64,000 nucleotides of DNA from Chitinophaga ginsengisoli (GTDB taxonomy: Bacteria > Bacteroidota > Bacteroidia > Chitinophagales > Chitinophagaceae): assembly GCF_003014595.1 (NCBI RefSeq), contig NZ_PYGK01000009.1:1-64000 (forward strand), read 5' to 3'. Each line of letters starts with the position of its first letter. Positions within the stretch are counted from its first letter, which is position 1. Shown piece after piece: positions 17,425 through 26,993 of the stretch. The notes below the pieces were generated by a model. The model saw only the letters and a program-made list of their open reading frames with translations. It searched no databases and had not been told where the DNA came from. The position numbers were made by a program, and so were the translations under genes.

Positions 17425-20181
17425 TTATTTCAACAGATCATCAAACAGGATCGCGGTATAATAAATCGCTCCTGCTTTCGGATTACCGTACGAAGTCTGG
17501 AAGTAATGGTTCGTAATATTAGAGCCACCTACTTTAATCGTAGCCCTGATCTTCGGTATTCTGTAATTCACCTGTGCATCTACTGTACTATACGCAGACA
17601 CGGTACCTCTCACGAAACTGGAACTCCATACAAACGCATCCTGCCAGCGATACATCACGTTAAAGCCAAGGTTCTTGGCGATGCTCTTACTCGCAACACC
17701 GATATTGAAACGGTATTTAGGCGTGTTAAATGCATTGTCCAGTTCCCCTTTGTTGTTCGTAAGATCGTTGTAAGAGAAGTTACCTGACAGGGTCCAGCTA
17801 TTGATCAGGTAATCGAGGCCGATGGCACCTCCCTGTGCTTTCACCGTTTCAGGATTATTCACGTAGGTAGCAAATATTTTGGCACTGCTCAGGGTAGGAT
17901 CCTGTGCCAGTGGTACTGTAGGCTGTATCAGTGCTGTATAGGACAGGAAGTTCTTATAAGCGCTGTAGTAGTAATACGCGTCGATCAGCAGGCGATTCTG
18001 GATCAGACCCTTATATCCGATCTCATAAGCGCTTACGCTTTCAGGCCTGAACTTGCCGAAAGTATACTGTTGCAGCTGGGTAGGATCGCCAGTGGCAGCA
18101 TAGCGTTGTACGCTGGCCTGCGTATAACCTTTATTGTTGTAGAGGTTATACTTGTTCAGCAGTTCAGGTAATCCACCTATGAGGCGTGTATTGGCGCGGA
18201 TAGGCAGGTCGATGTACTGGTCCTGGTTGGTAGGATTACGGTAGGCTGTCTGGAATGACAAACGGATATTATGACGAGGGGCAACAGTAAACACGCCGGA
18301 TATACGAGGTGTGAAGCGGCCGTCAAAATTTTCGTTTTTGTCATAACGCATAGAACCTGTCAGTTTGATCCTGTCATTTACCAGTTTCTTACCCACCTGC
18401 AGATAAGCACCTACTTCATCGATCTTGATACGTCCGTCAGCATCATCGAAGATGGTACCGTCAGAGTTGAGGGAGTACCTGCGGAAGGCCGCGCCTGCCT
18501 GTACTTCCAGTACTTTGATGTGGTCGGTGAAGTCATAGAAACCTTCATAGTGATACAAGTTCGTTTTATCATTGAACTTGGCTCCGTTCCTGCCGGCGCC
18601 GAAGCCGATATAATTGCTGGTGATAGTCTCTTTAGCCTGGTTGAAGGCTGCGCTGCCAGGCATTAATCTGTTTCTGTCAGCTACTCCTCTGGCAATAGCA
18701 TGCGCCTGTGCATCTGTCTTTACACCTGGAGCGCCGGGGAAAACACCTGCGCGGGCCTGGTTGTAAACGGTCGCATATTCTGCAAACCATCCGCCGGTTA
18801 CATTACCATCGTTATCCCTGACTACGCTTGGATTATAAGCCTCATTCAGCAGGGTTCCTAATGCAGTGGCATTGTAGGCTTTACCGGAACGTTCCTGCGT
18901 GGTATAACCACGTACAAAGAAGCGTTTGCCCCTTATTTCGATCTTATACTGTCCCAGGTTGAACTTGCGGAGTGAATAGCGGTCAGAGCCAGTGTATACA
19001 GTGGTACCGGTTCCCCAGTTCCCCTGAACAATGGCCTCCGTATTATCTGTGATCTTATAATGAAATGCAGCGCCTGTCTTCAGGCTGCTTGTGCTGTAAT
19101 CTACCAGGTCCTTTTCCCTGTAACCGGTACGGGATACCGCCTGTCCGTTGAGTAATCCGCCTGAAGCTCCGAAAGTAGTGGTGATCTCATCACCGTAAAC
19201 GTTGACACCGTCGTAATTAGGATCTGTAGCATGAGAGAAACCTGGTTTAGTATGCAGGTTTAAACGGTCGAAATTCGTAGAATCTACCGCCTGCCAGTCG
19301 TCAGCCTTCATGTACCCGAAGTTGAGTTTAAAGGCGAACTTACCGAAGGCTTTGGCATAACGGGCTGTAATATCCGGAATGAAGCCGATATGGTCCTGTT
19401 GCTTTTGACCTACGTGGTTGATCCCTGCCTGTAGTTTCAGGCTGAGACCCTGGTAGTCAAAGGGGCTTTTACTGGTCATCAGTAAGGTACCGTTCATACC
19501 TCCTGCACCATACAGCGCAGAAGATGCGCCTGGCAGCAATTCCACACTGGCTACGTCCAGCTCGGAAATGCCGACAATGTTACCTACGGAGAAGTTCAGG
19601 CCCGGCGCCTGGTTGTCCATGCCATCCATCAGCTGGTTAAAGCGGGTGTTACCATTTGTATTAAAACCCCTGGTGGTAATGGTACGGAAGGTAAGGCTCT
19701 GTACGCTGGATTCAACGCCTTTCAGAGAAGGCAGGGCGTCATAGAAGCTAGGGGTAGGAGATTCCCGTATGGCCGTTGCATTGAGTTTCTCAATAGATAC
19801 CGGCGATTCCAGTATACTTTGAGACACACGGCTGGCGGCAACTACGATCTCTTCTCCCAGGATCTCCGTCGAAGCGAGTTGCACAGTAATGTTGCCCGCA
19901 CTGTTCACCACCACCGGGGCGCTGCTATACCCCACGGAGGAAAATACCAGTGTGATCGGGAACTGGCGGGTCGTGTTGAATCTGAAATTTCCGCTACCAT
20001 CAGTAATGGTACCGGCAAGTGAGCCTTTGACGCTGACAGTAACCCCCGGTAAGGGATTGCCTGTTGTCTTGTCTGTTACAGTACCTGTTACTGTCTGTTG
20101 TTGCTGTCCATAAACCCTTGTAGATAAGTTTATGAGCAACAAAAGGGCGCACAAACAGGTGAGTTGTAGATAGTTCTTCAT
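17425..20181 (-). CDS. TonB-dependent outer-membrane receptor with carboxypeptidase-like N-terminal domain
   Basis: A protein of 918 residues from the ATG at 20181. That start is preferred because a typical signal peptide follows at once (MKNYLQLTC..., cleavage near VYG). After the signal comes a CarboxypepD_reg-like domain (VTGTVTDKTTGNPLPGVTV). A plug domain follows (SVQSLTFRTITTRGFNTNG, LLPGASSALYGAGGMNGTLL) and then a long 22-strand-type barrel. The C-terminus lacks the SusC-type ending and no SusD gene is adjacent, so it looks like a siderophore, metal or cofactor receptor and not a glycan system. It stands alone with its own terminator. Confidence 0.85.
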   Translation of the reverse strand: MKNYLQLTCLCALLLLINLSTRVYGQQQQTVTGTVTDKTTGNPLPGVTVSVKGSLAGTITDGSGNFRFNTTRQFPITLVFSSVGYSSAPVVVNSAGNITVQLASTEILGEEIVVAASRVSQSILESPVSIEKLNATAIRESPTPSFYDALPSLKGVESSVQSLTFRTITTRGFNTNGNTRFNQLMDGMDNQAPGLNFSVGNIVGISELDVASVELLPGASSALYGAGGMNGTLLMTSKSPFDYQGLSLKLQAGINHVGQKQQDHIGFIPDITARYAKAFGKFAFKLNFGYMKADDWQAVDSTNFDRLNLHTKPGFSHATDPNYDGVNVYGDEITTTFGASGGLLNGQAVSRTGYREKDLVDYSTSSLKTGAAFHYKITDNTEAIVQGNWGTGTTVYTGSDRYSLRKFNLGQYKIEIRGKRFFVRGYTTQERSGKAYNATALGTLLNEAYNPSVVRDNDGNVTGGWFAEYATVYNQARAGVFPGAPGVKTDAQAHAIARGVADRNRLMPGSAAFNQAKETITSNYIGFGAGRNGAKFNDKTNLYHYEGFYDFTDHIKVLEVQAGAAFRRYSLNSDGTIFDDADGRIKIDEVGAYLQVGKKLVNDRIKLTGSMRYDKNENFDGRFTPRISGVFTVAPRHNIRLSFQTAYRNPTNQDQYIDLPIRANTRLIGGLPELLNKYNLYNNKGYTQASVQRYAATGDPTQLQQYTFGKFRPESVSAYEIGYKGLIQNRLLIDAYYYYSAYKNFLSYTALIQPTVPLAQDPTLSSAKIFATYVNNPETVKAQGGAIGLDYLINSWTLSGNFSYNDLTNNKGELDNAFNTPKYRFNIGVASKSIAKNLGFNVMYRWQDAFVWSSSFVRGTVSAYSTVDAQVNYRIPKIRATIKVGGSNITNHYFQTSYGNPKAGAIYYTAILFDDLLK

Positions 20182-20433
20182 ACTGTGGCGATTTAGGATG
20201 ATCTTGGGATTACGTATACGTTTTGATGAATGTAAGGAAAATAGTTGAATAGTCGACAGGCGACATCGTATAGTTAACAACCTACACGTGATTATGTTCT
20301 GATATGTTACAATAGTTGTTTACGAACGTTTTTGAAACTGCATTGTATATTACTACTGCATTCTAAAAAATAAATGCTGCTGATTGACAACCTGTTGGTT
20401 ATTCAGTACTCATTCTCTTTATGTAAATTTACC

Positions 20434-20571
20434 ATGTATGGCCTGAAATAGCCTATTGTATTTCTGCTGCTTTGGATGGGCTATTATCTGGTGAACCTGG
20501 GGGTTTCTTATAACAAGAAATATAACGTTCCTGATATAGATGAAGAGAGGCCACGAAGGCACTCTTCTTAG
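20434..20571 (+). pseudogene. Small membrane protein ORF interrupted by TAG
   Basis: From ATG 20434 the frame reads MYGLK, then TAG (20449-20451), then PIVFLLLWMGYYLVNLGVS followed by YNKKYNVPDIDEERPRR and HSS before a second TAG at 20569. One hydrophobic helix plus a charged tail is a normal layout for tiny Bacteroidota membrane proteins. Either a nonsense change disabled it, or translation starts at the internal ATG (20476), giving 31 residues. Outside this ORF and the downstream hairpin, the gap 20182-20656 shows nothing else. Confidence 0.4.
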
Positions 20572-20599
20572 TATTTATCAGTAGCCTCCTTTACATAAA

Positions 20600-20629
20600 G
20601 AAGAAGTCTGCCAACCGGCAGACTTCTTC
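20600..20629 (-). terminator. Terminator of the Czc-type efflux operon
   Basis: A perfect 13-bp stem (GAAGAAGTCTGCC with its complement, loop AACC), 28 bp past the RND permease stop. It also follows the mini-ORF on the plus strand. Confidence 0.75.
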
Positions 20630-20656
20630 AATTACATAAGCACAGAATCAAATCAC

Positions 20657-23600
20657 TCAATCCATTTTCTGTCCAACCTTCCTGTAACCCAGGTAGAAGA
20701 ACAATGGAAACACCAGCAGCGTGAGCACGGTGGCAGTGATCAAGCCACCAATTACTACTATCGCCAAGGGTTTGGAAGTCTCAGAACCAATACCTTTGGA
20801 TAACGCTGCTGGCAATAAGCCAATAGCCGCCATCAACGCTGTCATGACCACCGGGCGTATTCTCGTACGTACCCCGTCCCGTATTGCTATTTCAAGAGTG
20901 TGATGATTAAATTCATGCCGCTTCACCGACTGCATGTTGTTCTTAAATACCGATATCAGTATTACTCCGTTTTGTATACAGATACCGAACAATGCAATGA
21001 ATCCGATACCGGCCGAGATACTGAAGTTCGTCCCTGAAATCAGTAAGGCCGCAATCCCCCCAATGATGGCAAATGGTACGTTCAGCAACACCATGCCCGC
21101 ATCTTTCACATTGCCAAACATCACAAACAGGATCAGGAAAATGATCAGAAGGCTGATAGGCACCACCTGTGTCAGACGCTTCGTAGCACGCTGCTGGTTT
21201 TCAAAGTCGCCAGCCCACTGCATTTCATACCCCTTATCCAGTTTTACCTGTTTATCCACTTTGCCCTGGGCTTCTGCAATAACGCTACCCATGTCACGTC
21301 CCCTTATGGAAAATTTAACGGCGGTATATCTTCTGTTGTCGTCCCTGAAAATGATACTCGGCCCTGTCAGTGTACGTATTGTGGCAATGTTCTTAATAGG
21401 TACCCGCGCTCCGCGTAGGGTAGGGACCATTAAATTACTGATTGCTTCTGCATTGTTGCGGTATTGCTCTTCATAACGTAAACGCAATTGGAATTTGCGC
21501 TCTCCTTCATAGATCTGCGTGATAGCCTTACCGCCAATCGCCATTTCAATGATAGCGTTCGCGTCCGCTGTAGTAACGCCATAAAGGGCCATTTTATTTT
21601 CATCGAGGTCAATTCTCATTTCCGGTTGACCGATATTCCTGATCACACCCAGATCTTCCACCCCTTTTATGTCCTTCATAATGTCGTATACCTGGTTCGC
21701 CTTGGCCTCAGTATAGGTGAGACTATCCCCGTATATCTTCACACAAAGGGAGCCTTTAACCCCCGATACTGCTTCCTCCACGTTATCCATAATAGGCTGG
21801 GAGAAGTTCAGGTTCACGCCCGGATATACTTCCAGCTGCTTCTGCATCTTATCGATCAGCTGTTCTTTTGACAGTCCGCTCTTCCATTCTTTCTTAGGAT
21901 AGATATCTACGTGAAATTCAATGTTATAAAAGCCTGTAGCATCTGTACCATCATTCGGACGGCCCGTTTGCGACATCACCTGTTTCACCTCAGGGAACGC
22001 CAGGATGATGCGGCGCATCTTGTTAGCCAATACTTTAGACTCATCAAGCGATACACTCAGCGGACAGGTAGCACGGATGTAGATGGCTCCTTCATCCAGT
22101 TCCGGCAGGAATTCACTACCCAGAAACTTGAACATGAAAAGCCCAACAGCCACCAGCGCCGTTGCTATAATGAGCGTAATACGCTTATGACGATAGGTCC
22201 GTGAAAAGACCTTCATGATGCCATTCGTAATGCCTTCTACAAAGATATTATGTTTTTCCCGTACATTTTTACGTAATAGGATACTACTTAACAATGGTAT
22301 CAGTGTTAAGGTCAGCAGTAATGCGCCCAGTAATGCAAAACCCAGCGTCCAGGCCAGCGGAGAGAACATTTTACCTTCCACTTTCTCAAAAGAGAAGATC
22401 GGCAGCAAACCGGCAATGATGATCATCTTGGAGAAGAAAATAGCCTTACCCAATTCTCCACCGGTATTCTTGATCATCCCCAGTTTGGATAACTTATTGA
22501 AGCGCTCCATGCCCAGCTGGTGCTGTTTATGGTCCAGCAACACGAAGATCCCTTCCACCATCACGACGGCACCGTCAATGATGATACCGAAGTCTATCGC
22601 CCCCATCGATAACAGGTTGGCCGACATGCCTTTGAGTGTCAGACAGATAAAGGCAAATAACAGTGCGAGAGGGATTACAATAGCCACAATAACAGTGGTA
22701 CGCCAGTCGGCCATGAACAGGAATACGATCACCGTTACAAAGATGATCCCCTCCAGCATATTGTGCAATACTGTGTGCGTAGCAAACTCGATCAGGTTGT
22801 CGCGATTGTAGAACGTATTGATTTTCACATCTGAAGGCAATACTTTTTCATTCAGATAGGTAATCCTGTCCTGTACCCGCTTGATCACCTCACTGGGGTT
22901 CTCTCCCTTGCGCATCACAATGATACCTTCCACCACATCGTTCTGTTTATCACGACCTACCTGTCCGAGACGGGGTAGGGCGGATACCGATACCTGCGCA
23001 ATATCTTTCACCAGTATCGGCGTATTGTTGATATTATCAACAATGATATTACCTATTTCTTCCTCATTGTTCAGCAAACCGATACCACGTACCACATAAG
23101 CCTGCGAATTGTCTACGATCACATCGCCACCTACATTGATATTACTTTTGGAGATAGCACTGTAAACGTCCAGCGGCGTAATATCATAAGAAGCAAGCTT
23201 CTGTGGATTGACAGTGATCTCGTACGTCTTCACTTCACCACCAAAACTCACTACATCACCAACGCCGGGCACATTCAGCAAACGGCGTTCTATTACCCAG
23301 TCCTGTAATGTTTTGAGATCCTTTACTGTTTTAGTTTTGCTTTCCAGCGTATAACGGAATATCTCGCCGGTAGGTCCTGTAGGCGGTTGTACATCTGGTT
23401 CTGCTCCATCCGGTATTACCACATCACGCAGCATGTTGTTGACCTGCTGACGCGCAAAAGCATCATCTACATTATCGTCAAAGATCACTTTCACTACCGA
23501 CAATCCAAACACCGTAGTAGAACGTACAGAGGTCTTTTTCTGTACAGGGTTCATGGCCACCTCAATGGGGACGGTCACAAACTTCTCTACTTCCTCCGCA

Positions 23601-23779
23601 CTTCTGCCGGACCATTGTGTGATGATGGTGATCTGTGTATTCGTTACATCCGGAAAAGCTTCAATAGGTATATTTCTGAATGAAATGATGCCCCATATGA
23701 TAAGGACAACGGTGGAAAAACCTATGAAGAGCCTGTTCTTGAGGGAAAAGGCAATGACTTTTTTTATTATTTTCTGCAT
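20657..23779 (-). CDS. czcA: Heavy-metal efflux RND permease (CzcA/CusA family)
   Basis: An inner-membrane proton-driven pump of 1040 residues, the standard HME-RND length, with 12 membrane helices and two large periplasmic loops. The N-terminus (SLKNRLFIGFSTVVLIIWG, then IPIEAFPDVTNTQI) is characteristic. The TM4 motif reads DFGIIIDGAVVMVEG. This fits the divalent-cation subclass (Zn/Co/Cd/Ni) better than the Cu/Ag subclass, which carries a different pattern. It is the last gene of an operon with an adaptor (14 bp upstream) and a TolC-like channel, which together form a tripartite efflux complex. Metal specificity is an inference from the motif. Confidence 0.93.
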   Translation of the reverse strand: MQKIIKKVIAFSLKNRLFIGFSTVVLIIWGIISFRNIPIEAFPDVTNTQITIITQWSGRSAEEVEKFVTVPIEVAMNPVQKKTSVRSTTVFGLSVVKVIFDDNVDDAFARQQVNNMLRDVVIPDGAEPDVQPPTGPTGEIFRYTLESKTKTVKDLKTLQDWVIERRLLNVPGVGDVVSFGGEVKTYEITVNPQKLASYDITPLDVYSAISKSNINVGGDVIVDNSQAYVVRGIGLLNNEEEIGNIIVDNINNTPILVKDIAQVSVSALPRLGQVGRDKQNDVVEGIIVMRKGENPSEVIKRVQDRITYLNEKVLPSDVKINTFYNRDNLIEFATHTVLHNMLEGIIFVTVIVFLFMADWRTTVIVAIVIPLALLFAFICLTLKGMSANLLSMGAIDFGIIIDGAVVMVEGIFVLLDHKQHQLGMERFNKLSKLGMIKNTGGELGKAIFFSKMIIIAGLLPIFSFEKVEGKMFSPLAWTLGFALLGALLLTLTLIPLLSSILLRKNVREKHNIFVEGITNGIMKVFSRTYRHKRITLIIATALVAVGLFMFKFLGSEFLPELDEGAIYIRATCPLSVSLDESKVLANKMRRIILAFPEVKQVMSQTGRPNDGTDATGFYNIEFHVDIYPKKEWKSGLSKEQLIDKMQKQLEVYPGVNLNFSQPIMDNVEEAVSGVKGSLCVKIYGDSLTYTEAKANQVYDIMKDIKGVEDLGVIRNIGQPEMRIDLDENKMALYGVTTADANAIIEMAIGGKAITQIYEGERKFQLRLRYEEQYRNNAEAISNLMVPTLRGARVPIKNIATIRTLTGPSIIFRDDNRRYTAVKFSIRGRDMGSVIAEAQGKVDKQVKLDKGYEMQWAGDFENQQRATKRLTQVVPISLLIIFLILFVMFGNVKDAGMVLLNVPFAIIGGIAALLISGTNFSISAGIGFIALFGICIQNGVILISVFKNNMQSVKRHEFNHHTLEIAIRDGVRTRIRPVVMTALMAAIGLLPAALSKGIGSETSKPLAIVVIGGLITATVLTLLVFPLFFYLGYRKVGQKMD

Positions 23780-23793
23780 GAGATCCTGCTTGG

Positions 23794-24873
23794 CTAGTTA
23801 AGGTTAAGGGCATCATAGATAAAGACCTGTGAACTGGTCACAACCTGTTCACCTTCCTGCAGACCGGAGATAAATGCCCGGTCTTCGATCCTGCGTATCA
23901 GGTTGATCTCCCGTATTTCCAGGCCCGTTGCTTTCTTTACGATCACATACTGTTTGCTGTTATCCATCACCATTGCTTTGGCAGGAATGCTGAGGATAGC
24001 ACCGGTAGGCTTCGCACTCACTCTCACCGTTGCAAACATTTCAGGCTTCAGTTCCCCATTGGTATTCTGCATGCTGATACGTACCTGCATGGTGCGGTTG
24101 GCAGGATCCAGTACATTGTACACCTTATCTATTTTGCCTGTATATTCCTTGTCAGGACTGGCCAGGGTTTTCACTGTTACCAGATCACCCAGACGGATAT
24201 TCGCAATGTCTGATTCATATACATTGGCAATGATCCATACAGTAGAAAGATCAGCAATGGTGAACAGGGTATTGTTGTTATCCTGGCGTACCTCAGAATT
24301 GTTGGAGATGTTCTTTTCTATAACATAACCGCTGATCGGTGCTTTGAGCGTATAGGCAGCACTGCTGGCGCCTGTGATATTCGCTACCTGACGGGCCCTG
24401 TTCAGCTCTGATTGTGCTTTCTTATATTCTATCTGCGCAGACAGGTAATCCTGTTGTGTAGCCAGGTTGCCTTCGAAGAGAGATTTCTGTGTCTCCATAT
24501 TCTTCTTCGCCATTTCAACGCTGGATTCTGCAATAGATACATCGTTGGAGATACCGGCTACTTCAGAGCTCTGCATGATGGCCAGCACCTGCCCCTGTTT
24601 TACGTAGTCGCCCATTTCCACCTGCACATTTTTTACCTTACCGCTTACCAGGGCATATACCTTGGACTCCTTACTTTCATCGGGCTGGATCTTACCATTC
24701 AGTTTAATATTTTCTGATGGTTCTTCCATCTTAGCCGTTGCAGTTTCCACGTGTTTAAACAGGCTGTCGGAGATGGCAGGATCGTCTTTTTTCACTTCCG
24801 TTTCATGTGAGCCGCAGGCAGACAGCATGCATACAAAGGCAACAGGAAGGAGATATATAATAAAAGGTTTCAT
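23794..24873 (-). CDS. czcB: RND efflux periplasmic adaptor lipoprotein (CzcB/CusB family)
   Basis: A 359-residue membrane-fusion protein with a lipoprotein signal (lipobox LSAC at about residue 20). The lipoyl half-motif (GKVKNVQVEMGDYVKQGQVL), a helical hairpin rich in Q/K/E, the second lipoyl half (YTLKAPISGYVIEKNISNN) and the beta-barrel domain are all in the usual order. It bridges the RND pump and the outer-membrane channel. It is placed between the two partner genes with gaps of 14 and 18 bp. Confidence 0.93.
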   Translation of the reverse strand: MKPFIIYLLPVAFVCMLSACGSHETEVKKDDPAISDSLFKHVETATAKMEEPSENIKLNGKIQPDESKESKVYALVSGKVKNVQVEMGDYVKQGQVLAIMQSSEVAGISNDVSIAESSVEMAKKNMETQKSLFEGNLATQQDYLSAQIEYKKAQSELNRARQVANITGASSAAYTLKAPISGYVIEKNISNNSEVRQDNNNTLFTIADLSTVWIIANVYESDIANIRLGDLVTVKTLASPDKEYTGKIDKVYNVLDPANRTMQVRISMQNTNGELKPEMFATVRVSAKPTGAILSIPAKAMVMDNSKQYVIVKKATGLEIREINLIRRIEDRAFISGLQEGEQVVTSSQVFIYDALNLN

Positions 24874-24891
24874 GACTATTTTCTGTTATTG

Positions 24892-26193
24892 TTATTTATT
24901 GAACAAAGTTTTACCGATCGCGAAGTTGAGTGTCTCTATCGCCTGCATTCTATCATTCTGCAACTGATTCAGCTGAAGGATGTTTTCTTTATAGGAATCA
25001 TAGAAGTCTGTCAATTCCAGCAGGCTGATATTCTTCTTCATAAAATTGTCTGTAATGCTTTGCAGCAGTTGCTCGAACTGTCCGCGGAAAGCAGGGTCCA
25101 CAGACTCCAGCATCTTGTCGGTATTAATGGCTTTTACATAGGCCGTCTGTACTTCGTTCTCTACAGCCTGTGTCTGTTGCTGTACCAGCACTTTCGTCTG
25201 GTCAATACTGAATTTGGCGGCCTTGATATTCCCCTGGTTACGGTTAAAGAAGGGGAGGTCTATACCCAGATTCAGGAAGGAAGCATTGTTCACAAAACTG
25301 CCTCTCTTGTCAAAGCTGGCGCCCAGTGTAAGATCGGGTACTGCCATCGCTTTCTGCAGACTATAATTCTGTTGATTATACAGCAGATTATTTTGTGCCA
25401 GTATCAGGTCCTGCCGGTTGGCATAGGCGCTGTCCACAAGGCTTTGTAAGCTGGTCTGCCGTACTTCAGGAATGCCGGTAATAGCACTGTTGTCAGCTAC
25501 ATCAGGTGCAAACCAGGAATGATTATTCTGTAGTAGTAACTGCAGCTCCGCTTCCAGGTCGTTCACCTGGTTCTGCAAGCTGGTACGTTCTGCCCGCAGA
25601 CTATACAACAAAGAGCGCAGACGTACTGCATCCTTGAGTGTAACAAGCCCTCTCTGTTGCAGGTCTTTGTAAGTGGCGTCCATCTTTTCCAGCGTAGCGA
25701 TCTGTGTTTCGTATGCTTTCATGGAACTCTGGAGGTAATACGCCTGGTAGAAGTCACTACGCAGGGTGAACCGCAGCGTGCGCAGGAGGTCGAAGAAAGC
25801 ATTCTCCGCCATATCTGCACTGGTACGTGCCAGTTTTACCTGTTTATTTCTTTTCCCTGCCAGCGAGATCATTTGCTGTATGCCGATCTCGTACTGACCG
25901 GTCTGATTGCTGATATCAAAGAATTTCTTTTGGTCAGGATTGTACAGGTTACCACTGAGGGTAAGGTTTGGATTGTTGTATAACCGTGCTTGTATGATCT
26001 GTGCCTTTGCGATAGAAACATTATACTTTTCCGCCAGCAGCTGCAGGTTCCTGTCGAGGAACTGCTTTTCTGCATCCTGAAGGTTGATATGTAAGGTATC
26101 CTGCGCCTTGAGTGAAGTACCGGCGGCAAGAAGTAACAGACAGCAGGTAAGGATCCGGTAAAGTGATGCTACATTAAAGTCCTTACTAGACAT
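24892..26193 (-). CDS. czcC: TolC-family outer-membrane channel (CzcC/CusC-like)
   Basis: A protein of 433 residues from the ATG at 26193, which gives a good signal peptide (residues 1-29, core YRILTCCLLLLAAG). A longer in-frame opening to 26280 lacks signal-like character. Two OEP repeats are visible: long amphipathic helices around NLQLLAEKYNVSIAKAQI and later NLLYNQQNYSLQKAMAVPD. It forms the trimeric exit duct for the adjacent CzcB/CzcA pair. It lies 143 bp after the small exported protein that heads the operon. Confidence 0.9.
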   Translation of the reverse strand: MSSKDFNVASLYRILTCCLLLLAAGTSLKAQDTLHINLQDAEKQFLDRNLQLLAEKYNVSIAKAQIIQARLYNNPNLTLSGNLYNPDQKKFFDISNQTGQYEIGIQQMISLAGKRNKQVKLARTSADMAENAFFDLLRTLRFTLRSDFYQAYYLQSSMKAYETQIATLEKMDATYKDLQQRGLVTLKDAVRLRSLLYSLRAERTSLQNQVNDLEAELQLLLQNNHSWFAPDVADNSAITGIPEVRQTSLQSLVDSAYANRQDLILAQNNLLYNQQNYSLQKAMAVPDLTLGASFDKRGSFVNNASFLNLGIDLPFFNRNQGNIKAAKFSIDQTKVLVQQQTQAVENEVQTAYVKAINTDKMLESVDPAFRGQFEQLLQSITDNFMKKNISLLELTDFYDSYKENILQLNQLQNDRMQAIETLNFAIGKTLFNK

Positions 26194-26336
26194 ATTAGAA
26201 TCGTTTATTATGATATTTTGTATAAAACGGTTTATGAAGAGATCAACAATACAGGCACATAAAGGTTTATAGCCAGTCATGGTAGACTGCCATACGTACT
26301 CGCATGTAGAGATCTTTTTAAAGTGATATGTGGGTA

Positions 26337-26705
26337 CTAAGCCTTGGGTGGAGGCGTGAGGATATCGTAGGCTACCGTGCTGATTTTCTGTACCAGCGCC
26401 CGGGGGTAAGCTATTGCCAGATCATTGACGGAGGGTTCATCCCTGACGAGTCTGATCTCCTGCGCGTTGGGGACATAACTGGTAATACCAGCGCCTGTAA
26501 AGTAATGGGCGAGGTCATCGTCTTCGTCCTGACGGGTGATGTCCGTATTACCCAGCATCACCTCGTTAATGAGTTGGAAAAAAGTATTGATGTCGTTGAT
26601 CTGTCGTCCGCAGGCATCATATACGTCTTTCTCATCCGTCACCGGGATGAACATCGTCGTGTTGATGTGAATAAAGAGTAATATGTATGCAAAAAGCCTG
26701 ATCAT
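26337..26705 (-). CDS. Small exported protein at the head of the Czc-type operon
   Basis: A protein of 122 residues from ATG 26705, preferred over an in-frame start at 26774 because it begins with a short signal-like segment (MIRLFAYILLFIHINTTMF). The rest is acidic (for example RQDEDDDLAHYF), with two cysteines at most and no domain I recognise. It precedes the TolC-like gene on the same strand and starts just after a TATATTTG promoter element and a phased TTAA array, so it is probably part of the metal regulon. A periplasmic metal-related accessory role is plausible but not shown. Confidence 0.6.
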   Translation of the reverse strand: MIRLFAYILLFIHINTTMFIPVTDEKDVYDACGRQINDINTFFQLINEVMLGNTDITRQDEDDDLAHYFTGAGITSYVPNAQEIRLVRDEPSVNDLAIAYPRALVQKISTVAYDILTPPPKA

Positions 26706-26718
26706 AGTATTTCTGATA

Positions 26719-26726
26719 CAAATATA
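26719..26726 (-). promoter_or_regulatory. -7 element of the Czc-type operon
   Basis: The minus strand reads TATATTTG, a perfect TAnnTTTG, 13 bp before the ATG at 26705. It is half of the palindrome CAAATATATATTTG (26719-26732). Confidence 0.5.
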
Positions 26727-26754
26727 TATTTGAGTATGTAGATAATGCCCTGCC

Positions 26755-26790
26755 TTAAGGAAGTTTAAGGCCATTTTAATCGGATTTTAA
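26755..26790. promoter_or_regulatory. Helically phased array of four TTAA boxes upstream of the Czc-type operon
   Basis: TTAA occurs at 26755, 26765, 26776 and 26787, with spacings of 10, 11 and 11 bp. The right half reads ATTTTAATC-N3-TTTTAA-Y-TGT, shared with the array at 35864-35900 (18 of 22 bases). Direct repeats at about 11 bp are how OmpR/PhoB-type regulators bind. The array ends about 50 bp before the first start codon. Confidence 0.6.
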
Positions 26791-26923
26791 CTGTAGGGCA
26801 GAGATGTTGCAGGGGGAAATGGGAGCTTCACAACACCCTGGATTTCTGTTAGTATCAACAGGGTACCAATGGCCTGGACGCTGTTGGTACCGTAGAAACG
26901 GTTGGATTTGACCAGCATCAAAG

Positions 26924-26993
26924 TTGCATATGACCAGGATATTCCTCCGTTCTTCTTCCGTTTTTAACGGAGGAATATCCTAGTCATATGCAA
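26924..26993. repeat. 28-bp inverted repeat with 14-base loop
   Basis: Arms 26924-26951 and 26966-26993 match in 27 of 28 positions. The inner part is AGGATATTCCTCCGTT and its complement. It lies in the 500-bp gap between the Czc-type operon and metX. There is no U-tract on either side. Confidence 0.75.

Noticed and set aside
22215..22811. A 198-codon plus-strand frame opposite the RND permease gene
   Set aside because: Antisense shadow of a well-conserved pump region.
20657..26193. Copper/silver (Cus) efflux system
   Set aside because: The TM4 motif DFGIIIDGA is that of divalent-metal pumps; the Cus-type pattern is absent, so Czc naming is preferred.
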